The notes below the pieces were generated by a model that saw nothing but the letters and a program-made list of their open reading frames with translations, was not told the DNA's origin and did not search any database. DNA of 64,000 nucleotides from Centroberyx gerrardi (taxonomy: Eukaryota; Chordata; Actinopteri; Beryciformes; Berycidae): contig NC_136016.1 of NCBI RefSeq assembly GCF_048128805.1, forward strand, positions 20,015,176-20,079,175, in the 5' to 3' direction. The translations under genes were made by a program, and so were the position numbers. Positions 56,752 through 64,000 of the stretch are shown here, one piece after another. Within the stretch, counting starts at the first letter, position 1, and every line of letters starts with the position of its first letter.

Positions 56752-58739
56752 ATGACTGGATGCCAAGTCGCATCTCCTGCCGGTCGGCCGCCCTGTCCGG
56801 CTGATAGAAGCCTCCGTGGCGCGGAGCCAACAAGGTGAAGCGATATCAGCTGCTGCTCACATCATGGGCGGACACCTGTCGCATCTTAATCTGAACGAGT
56901 CCATGCTTGATCGGGTGTTTTTTATCAGTATGATGGAGACTTGAGATCAAACAAAAGTTGGCAGAAATGTATTTGGAGGACACATTAAAAACAACAACAA
57001 CAACAACAGCAACAAAAACACATTACGGACAGCATTCAGGATCAATGTTCCGTCTGAGCTGATAGTTTGGTGACCTGCTGTTTGTCTAAGAATCTAGACA
57101 ATTTTTATTTTGTCAGTCATCAAAAATTGCCTAATTTGCCCAGTTGCCCGAGTTTAGTTAGTTTTGAAGTTAAACTCTGCCTTACCTTCTTGCCTATAGT
57201 GAATTGACGCTGCTGGTTGACTTCAATAAAACTGATACCAAATATCCCCAAAGTGGATCAAAATAGATGCTGCACTTGCACCACGCATTGCAATACCCGC
57301 CTGTAACACTACAGGTAAAATAATAATAATTAAAATTAAATAAAACAAAAACGCAATAGGTGGATACTGCATAGCCTGTTAAATGTGGTTATATGATGAA
57401 TCCACTGATTCCTTAATCAGCTGCACTGAAGGGCAAACACTTCAAATCGATTTTATATTTAAGTTTGTTTGCCTTTCAGTCAATATAAATCTTGAAATAA
57501 ACGCGCACTGTAACCTATCAACCCGTTTAATGTCAGTAACATAGAAATATGAGTCTTTTCAGAAGATAAAACCAACAGACTTGCTGTTTTGAAAAGTTGT
57601 TTTGGGTCGGTCTCCTTTTTGTCATCACGGACTTGAGTTCATGGTTGACCCAACTTTTATTTGAACACCGCATCACCTCAGTAAAGTGCTGTGGGGTTTA
57701 GTATGGCATTGTACCGTGTGAGAATACTTGATGTATTTGTACAAGAAATGAGCTTTCCATCCTTCCCAGCTGACTGCAGTTCGTTCTTGGTCTTAGATTT
57801 AATCAACAGGAGAGTTTGGCCTGCAAACTACAGATTTTTGGAGGATTTCTTTGATTTTCATGTAGTTTCATAGCTTCACTTTTATTGAATATAAGACTAC
57901 GATGTGTAATTTCAGGCTCCTGGTTTGTTAAAACTATATTATACTCTATTATAAAAAATCTGATTAATGCATCAGTAGATAGGCTACAGCAGATGCTGCG
58001 CTGAGTATTTTGTTGGAAGGGACTGGCAGAATTAGAATTAAACAAGTTAAATCAAATGTTGGCAGCCTGCAGCAGGATGCATGGTAATTATAGCCTACAA
58101 TATTTCCTAAAATAAAAATAGTAGACTGGTCTTATCATTCTGCAGCTGTGAGGACTGTACTAGATTCAACAGTGATTTAATTTTTAAATTTGTCATTTTT
58201 GGCTCAGGCCATAAATTATTGCTCTATCAAGGGAAGAAAATAACGCACATAACCTTTATCACCGGGGTCAAATGTTTTCTTAATCAAAACATGCATAACT
58301 TTGGCACTGGATGCCCGGGCGGAGGGCACGTGCTGCTGCAGATAACACGGGCATGGTTTTATAGATAACGCATTGGTGTGAAACACTGACGAATAGCCTA
58401 TGAGTAAATTCACTGACACCATTAAATCGCCCAACTGTACGAACAACCCCCTCATCTCTCTGCATTTCTGTCTGCCTGCTAAATATTAAATAAAACATGA
58501 ACCGTAAACGAAGGTCAGAGAGAAGAGGCAATGCACTGTGCAGGCGATCTCATTTGTGTTTTGCATATGCTCAAATAGTTTTGCTTGTATCGCTGCAATT
58601 TATTAACTCGGAATTCGGAATAATAAAATAATTAATTCGGAAAATGCCTAAAATTAAATAATAAAATGTATTGGAAGGGGCATTTTGTTAGGGGCAAGGG
58701 GCAGGTGCACCCAGAGCATTAATAAGCATTAACTAACCC
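56752..58739. other. Alpha-beta globin intergenic region, no gene seen
   Basis: This is the left part of the 2.48-kb head-to-head interval. It is AT-rich, with an ACAACAACA run near 56,990 and short open frames only. No third globin exon was found on either strand. Confidence 0.6.
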
Positions 58740-58928
58740 TTAATTAACAGTTAACTAATGTGTCTGGTAATCATTTACTAATGGTGTTCATGTTAACTAA
58801 GGTATTAATTTATACATTATTTAATAGTTTATAAAGATGACTATTAAATAATGTATAAATTAATACCTTAGTTAACATAAACACCATTAGTAAATGATTA
58901 CCAGACACATTAGTTAACTGTTAATTAA
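58740..58928. mobile_element. Near-perfect foldback MITE upstream of beta-globin
   Basis: Arms of 87-88 bp (58,740-58,826 and 58,841-58,928) are reverse complements with one mismatch, around a 14-base loop. The arm starts TTAATTAACAGTTAACTAAT, and the right flank 'cccttattgtaaagtgttacc' is a typical fish MITE end. It ends about 180 bp before the beta-globin ATG. Confidence 0.9.
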
Positions 58929-58986
58929 TGTACCCTTATTGTAAAGTGTTACCAGCACACTTTATCTGAGACTTTTCATCTGCAGC

Positions 58987-59037
58987 CTATCACAGCTGCT
59001 TTTCCCTTCCGGGCGGGAGGAGTCTGAGAAATTTAAA
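58987..59037 (+). promoter_or_regulatory. Beta-globin proximal promoter motifs
   Basis: CTATCA (58,987-58,992), a reverse GATA motif, adjoins CAGCTG (58,993-58,998), an E-box. A GC-rich CTTCCGGGCGGG follows, then the TATA-like ATTTAAA (59,031-59,037), 73 bp before the ATG. GATA plus E-box pairs are classic erythroid elements, although the spacing here is tighter than the usual composite site. Confidence 0.45.
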
Positions 59038-59109
59038 GAAGAGAGGAGGGAGGGGGAGTTGAGGATTCCCATTCTCGTCTGACCCTGAACTAACCCATTA
59101 AGAGTCACC

Positions 59110-59241
59110 ATGGTTGAATGGACAGAGAAAGAGCGCGCCATCATCAACGGCATCTTCGCCAACCTGGACTATGAAGATATCGGTCCCAAGGCTCTGACCA
59201 GGTAATGAATCTCTCCTGAAGCCTATAAGGCCAGTGATTTG

Positions 59242-59300
<59 letters not shown>

Positions 59301-60229
59301 TGGAAAATGCACTAAATCCTGGACAATGCTTCCACCTTCCAGCACGATTCCCATTTCCAAATCTCCAGTCCTGTTCCGCACCTGACTCGCAGCCAACCGG
59401 CCTGTTCGCTCTCTCCCCGCAGGTGTCTGATCGTTTACCCCTGGACTCTGCGCTATTTCGGCGCGGCCGGCAAACTGGACAGCGCCGAGGCCATCCTGAG
59501 TAACAAGTACGTCGCGGCGCACGGGATCAAGGTGCTGCACGGTCTGGACCGGGCCGTGAAGAACATGGACGACATCAGGAACACCTACGCCAGTCTGAGC
59601 GTCCTGCACTCCGAGAAGCTGCACGTCGACCCCGACAACTTCAGGGTAAAACACAACCTGCATGCACCTTTTTATTTTATTTTTTATGCAAGACCTTTCA
59701 CTTCCACGCCAGCCCTTGTGCAAAAAAATCCAAGTTCATCTACAACACAGAGTCTATTTCAAAACATAAGCAAATGTGAAAGAATAATATATCCTGGCAA
59801 ACTATTTCTCCTGGGACGAGCACATATATTTTAAAATATAAATACCCTATATTCATTGATTATAAGATCATATTAAAATAAATAAATAAATAAATAAAAT
59901 CTAATAATAATATATAGGAGTAGATATGTGAATATATTCCATGACAAAATTATTTCTGTACCATGTATGTACATAGTCTAAATGCGTGTAAAAATGATAT
60001 AAAGTGGACATTTTTGTAATATTGTATGCAAATATAGCCTATATTTTCGTATGAGATAATCTAAAGGTTATTGTTATTGTTTTCTTTTTTTATCCCGCAG
60101 CTGCTGGCTGACTGCCTCTCCATCGTCACCGCAGCCAAGCTGGGAAAAGCCTTCACCGCGGAGGTGCAGGCCGCCTGGCAGAAGTTCCTGTCGGTCGTGG
60201 TCTCGGCTCTGAGCCGGCAGTACCACTAG
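59110..60229 (+). CDS. hbb: Beta-globin (haemoglobin beta subunit)
   Basis: Three exons: 59110-59201, 59423-59645, 60101-60229, giving 147 residues. It begins [20 protein letters not shown] and ends ALSRQYH. The distal His is in [11 protein letters not shown] (His64 counting Met, helix position E7) and the proximal His in [17 protein letters not shown] (His93). Ser94 (F9) and the C-terminal His (HC3) are both kept, residues linked to the strong pH effect of many fish haemoglobins. Position EF6 is Arg (DDIRNTY), where Lys is usual. The CD region [13 protein letters not shown] is divergent. The partner is the alpha chain encoded head to head at 56,629. Splice sites are canonical. A long TG tract lies in intron 1. 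Confidence 0.97.
59243..59299. repeat. (TG)n microsatellite in beta-globin intron 1
   Basis: About 28 TG units start 41 bp after the exon 1 donor, in an intron only 221 bp long. Confidence 0.9.
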
Positions 60230-60281
60230 AGCCGCAGAGGACCGGAGCACATCCAGCTTCTGTCTTCTGTGTTTTCTCCTC

Positions 60282-60287
60282 AATAAA
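60282..60287 (+). terminator. Beta-globin polyadenylation signal
   Basis: AATAAA lies 53 bp after the stop codon, the usual short globin 3' UTR. Confidence 0.75.
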
Positions 60288-60299
60288 CAACTACAGAAT

Positions 60300-61760
60300 T
60301 TCACAGTGAAGTGAAATAAAAACAGCTATTTGTTTGTTGTCTTTTTTTTCCTTTTACGCGTAATTACGCACAGCCGTTATATTACGCAGAGCTTTGGTGC
60401 TTGGACTGAGAACAGTGCTGAAGTGAAATTAACTTCCCTAACGAGAAATCACTATAACATTCCTATAATATTCCTATAGGGACTCATATTGTGTCTATAT
60501 GGTACTCTATAGTGAGTTAATCGTATTTTTCATCTCCTAACCATTTTATTATTGTTATAATATTCCTATAATATTCCTAAAGCAACTATAATGAGTGTGT
60601 GCTGGAGTTCATCTCCTGTGGATTAGGATTTTCTGTGGTATAATTCTGACCTTTCTGCATGACAGTTTACTGTTTTGCTTGGATATTTGTATAGCAGCCT
60701 CTCGCCTACTATCATATCAAAAATTACGATTAGCGACTAGACCTATAGCCTATTGCTTTTGCTTAAGGGGTCGTCCTGTATTAAATACATATATGCAGAT
60801 TAAATAATTGCCAGTGAAGAGATTAGAGTGATTAGTGCACTGGTCACTTTTTGGGGAAATGTATCCAAGATCAAAATAGCACAACAGCGCATGAGTCACA
60901 AAACTGAAGGAATCACAACATTATGCTGCGAGATGTTTCCGGGGTCATTTAAGGACAACATGCATTGCAGTCATGTGAGGTCATGCAGGCTGCTGGAGAC
61001 TATTACCGTTTGACGCTTGAACTCAACACGCACTTCAACTATCTAAGACTTTCTACAAGAAAACAGCTTGAACCGTCACTTCAATATGACGATTGAAGCA
61101 CATCACAACACACATGCTGGCACTTAATAAACCACAGATGTTGTCGATGAAATGAGACAGCCAGCACTTTATTAATACTTTATTAATCAGAAACCACACA
61201 TTTAACACTAGTTCACACAACCACAGAAAACACTATAGCGACACAAACTGCAAATTACAAAAAGCACAATGCTCAATGAACAAAGACAAAATAAAATGAA
61301 ATAAAACTGTCATAGGTTTATATATAGGCTATTAAATTACAAACGGAGGATTAGCTACAATATTAAATTCTGATAATACAACCAGTGTATTACTGCCTAA
61401 GAATATCTCATTATGAATGCATGGCACCTGACTTTTCTGATGTTAAATGCTATATTTTGATGTGGACCATATTGCTAATTCAGCTATAGACTCGGCTGTA
61501 TAAACTGGATAATCCATAACAAAGTTCACCAGGCAAGATGTAAGTTTTCCACCATGGAAATTTTCAGAAACATGACATATGTATTTTATTAATTAAGTTA
61601 TTCACATCCGTTTTTCTGCATTGAAATTCGATTTTTATTCCTTTTATATTCTTTAACCACAGTACAGAGTAGCTGGCATAAAGTTGTTTGAATTCCTTTT
61701 TGTGCCTTTTGTGTTTTTATTCCAAATGACAGTAAACTCCTCAAGAGAACAGATGGAGTA
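60300..61760. other. Beta-globin downstream intergenic region, no gene seen
   Basis: It is AT-rich. The words 'attcctataatattcctat' recur near 60,460 and 60,565. No globin-like exon, RNA gene or long frame is recognised. A degraded repeat cannot be excluded. Confidence 0.55.
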
Positions 61761-61770
61761 CACGCAGAGT

Positions 61771-62038
61771 CCAGCAGATGGTGCAATAATTAAAATAGAG
61801 AACAGCTGAGATACACATACATGCCATGTCCAGCAGATGGTGCTGTTTTACCAGAACTGGTGGAGTGTACTACGTGGGCGGTGCTATGTATTGACCCCGC
61901 CCCCCCCACACACCTGGCCCCGCGCCGTTCTGTGGGGTCCTGGAACTATTTCTTCAACAGTTTATCACAAGAGAAGCTGATGCAGCAGCATCCTGGTGGA
62001 AGAGAGTGTGTTTGCTCATTAAATCCACCAGGTGGCAC
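61771..62038 (+). promoter_or_regulatory. Cluster of three CTCF-like motifs
   Basis: CCACCAGGTGGCAC at 62,025-62,038 fits the CTCF core consensus CCASYAGRKGGCRS at every position. CCAGCAGATGGTGC occurs at 61,771-61,784 and again at 61,830-61,843, each one base off the consensus. All three have the same orientation. They lie 1.5-1.8 kb downstream of beta-globin, between the globin pair and the SPRY remnant. Confidence 0.45.
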
Positions 62039-62372
62039 CACATGCACTTCTGATCTCAAAGTCCCTTCACTTCCCTTCATGTTTATATTGAAGCTTCAGC
62101 AGTTTTTACCACCTGACCTCTTACTGACTTTTATCCACAGGCAAATCCAAGCCACCGTGGTGACAGTCTGTTAGTCTTAAAACATGCTTTAACTGTGGCG
62201 AATGGAAGAACATTTCACTTTCTATTTTTTATACTTTAGAGTTAAGGGACAGAAAGGACACTAAAAGAGGGGGTTAAGAATTTCACATGGTCTATAGTGG
62301 TCTACAACTTAGAGTCTGACTTCAAGTGGAAGCCACTGAGTTTACAAGTTCACATATCCCTGTTGTCTAGAA

Positions 62373-62713
62373 CAGTGGTTCTCAACATGGGGTCCGGGGA
62401 CCACCAGGGGTCCTTGACAGAGTTCCAGGGGGTCCCCAGCAAATTGATGAATTGTTGAACTTCAGAATTATTTCATTTACAAGAAGTTAACACAATTAGA
62501 GAATGTAGAAGAATGACTGTTTTGATTATAGTTTCACTGTTATCTCTCTACCTGCAATACAGATAGTCATGGGATTCTGGACAAAATCATATCTGACAAT
62601 AAAAATATTCTCAGATTTTGGTCAGAGAGACAAAATCTCATCAAATGGGGGTCCGTGGCTCTAATGTGGTCTAAATTAGGGGTCCTTGATATGAAAAAGA
62701 TTGAGAATCACTG
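62373..62713. mobile_element. 341-bp hAT MITE, copy 2
   Basis: It has the same ends (CAGTGGTTCTCAAC / GAGAATCACTG) and exactly the same length as 44,294-44,634, with only scattered substitutions. The flanking 8-mers GTCTAGAA and AACTAGAA agree at six positions, as expected of a decayed target duplication. Confidence 0.85.
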
Positions 62714-63352
62714 AACTAGAACAGCCCTAATAGCAACTAATACAGTATGTGAACATGAACAACTTTGTGAAAAGCAGGAGGCAGAGAGCTGCGGCTGGAA
62801 GCTGATCAGTAACATGTGAAAGCTGCATGAACAAGAGGCTTTACATGCTGTAGCACACACTCATCTCCTCAGTTATACAACTATGGAACAAGATATTGGT
62901 TGATTTTAGGAAAATTATAATCACATGTTAAGTAAAAAACAATTTTGACAATAAAAAAAAAGTGTTTGAAACTGTGCTTGTTTGAAACCAATAAGATCAA
63001 CGTTAATTTTATCTTAAATTGTTGGAAACATGATAGATGCTTAGCTTGGTGTGACATTAATAAAGTACCAAACAAAACAATGGTCCAAAGGAAAGATATT
63101 TGAACCTGTCAATCATCAACAACAGACTCGCAGGTGAACAACAATAAATTGATTCTGTCTAGTTAAATATCTCATTCATTTCATTTTCCAAATAAAATAT
63201 CTGGTTTCTTGCACGTGATGCGATTACAAACATTAATATTCTCATTTTAAGGCATAGCTGTGTGTGTGTGTGTGTGTGTGATCCTGTACAGAGTGAATAT
63301 CATTTCAGCAGCTGTCTTTGGTCAGCAGTGTGAATGTTTCTCTCTCCCTCCT

Positions 63353-63887
63353 CTATCTGACAAGAGACACTGAGGAACCAAACCCAACCCAGAACCCAGG
63401 GTAGAGTGGTTCAGTGAATGTGGAGTGGAAGGTGTGGATGTGGATCAGTGTGTCAGAGGAGACTCTGTAGAAGGACAGCGAGCCAGCAGGCCAGTCCAGA
63501 TACACTGCTACTCTGTTAGAGTCAGAGGAGGAGATTCCTGTGGATACTAATGTCTTATTGCGACAGGCAGAGTAACCATAATGAGAGCAGACCAGACTCC
63601 AGGACTTTTCATTCCATCCAAGCCTGCAGTCAACACCCTCTCCTCTCCATCTGATTCCTCTGTAAGTCGCTCCTATATGAACCGCTTCTGTCCTCTCGAC
63701 CTCCCAGTAACAGCGACCAGTCAGACCATTTCTACACAGCAGCTGATACCAGAAGTCAAATCTCTCTGGGTGATCAGGATGTGGCTGCCTCCTTTCTCAC
63801 TACTGTCACCTTTCTGTTGTCTTCGGACAGGAAGAGCTTTCCGTGTGCTGTGTTTGGGTCCAGTGTGAGTTCACAGGCATTTTTATT
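63353..63887 (-). pseudogene. Frameshifted PRY/SPRY (B30.2) exon of an NLRC3-like or TRIM-like gene
   Basis: On the minus strand a likely acceptor (AG at 63,889-63,888) precedes NACELTLDPNTAHGKLFLSE, the start of a fish PRY domain. After about 30 residues the frame breaks: near 63,783-63,792 the sequence GGAGGCAGCC carries one base more than the expected pattern. In the next frame the domain continues as HPDHPERFDFWYQLLCRNG, GRCYWEVER, NRVAVYLDWPAGSLSFYRVS and ends PLYPGFWVGFGSSVSLVR at a TAG (63,355-63,353). The WEVE and LDWPAG motifs are classic SPRY landmarks. This domain binds proteins in TRIM and fish NLRC3-like immune sensors. Upstream exons lie beyond the window, so the parent family is inferred. 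Confidence 0.75.
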
Positions 63888-64000
63888 CTAATATCTTCAT
63901 TCACAGTAGGACTTGAATGAATAGATGTCACAAACTGCTGTGTAGAGGGACTTTCCATGTAAGCAGTTGAATGTTTGCTGCTTTGTTTTCCTGAATCAAA

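Noticed and set aside
60300-61760. Additional globin gene or pseudogene downstream of beta-globin
   Set aside because: I looked for YPWT, LHVDP and similar globin words in all frames and found none.

Overview
The window is vertebrate nuclear DNA, almost certainly from a teleost fish. The genes are split into many short exons with GT-AG (and two GC-AG) introns, CA/TG microsatellites are dense, fish-type MITEs and SINE/LINE-derived repeats are common, and the protein-coding genes are clearly fish-like. No prokaryotic gene organisation, operon or CRISPR array is present.

Layout, left to right. (1) 1-28.4 kb: a large minus-strand gene, ARHGAP17 (RICH1, a BAR-RhoGAP protein). Eighteen coding exons, from the ATG at 27882 down to 1225, join in frame; the C-terminal proline-rich exons lie left of the window. 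Its introns carry hAT-like elements, LINE/SINE remnants and microsatellites. (2) 29.3-36.3 kb: a tandem duplication of a two-exon, ten-finger C2H2 zinc-finger gene, both copies on the minus strand. The copy at 30.7-32.6 kb carries a young hAT MITE just after its stop codon, where the copy at 34.5-36.1 kb keeps the empty site. Foldback elements lie between the copies. (3) 36.6-45.7 kb: LCMT1 (PP2A leucine carboxyl methyltransferase) on the plus strand, in 11 exons, sharing a ~435-bp divergent interval with the second zinc-finger gene. (4) 47.4-54.4 kb: two tandem aquaporin-8 genes on the plus strand. The second has NPP in place of the first NPA motif. (5) 54.6-60.3 kb: an alpha-globin (minus) and a beta-globin (plus) arranged head to head. 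An intron-containing tRNA-Ile(UAU) gene is nested in opposite orientation inside alpha-globin intron 1, and an almost perfect foldback lies just upstream of beta-globin. (6) 61.7-62.1 kb: three same-orientation CTCF-like motifs, then a hAT MITE. (7) 63.35-63.89 kb: a frameshifted PRY/SPRY (B30.2) exon on the minus strand, continuing beyond the window as an NLRC3-like/TRIM-like remnant.

The order arhgap17 - lcmt1 - aqp8 - globins matches the known neighbourhood of the teleost 'LA' haemoglobin cluster. The globins encode the two chains of a tetrameric haemoglobin. The aquaporins are membrane water/small-solute channels, LCMT1 methylates the PP2A catalytic subunit, and ARHGAP17 turns off Rho-family GTPases at junctions. 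Apart from the globin pair and the zinc-finger pair these neighbours do not form a pathway. Their linkage is syntenic rather than functional. I found no convincing new multi-gene system; the best leads are the nested tRNA, the foldback elements, the MITE-dated zinc-finger duplication and the NPP aquaporin.
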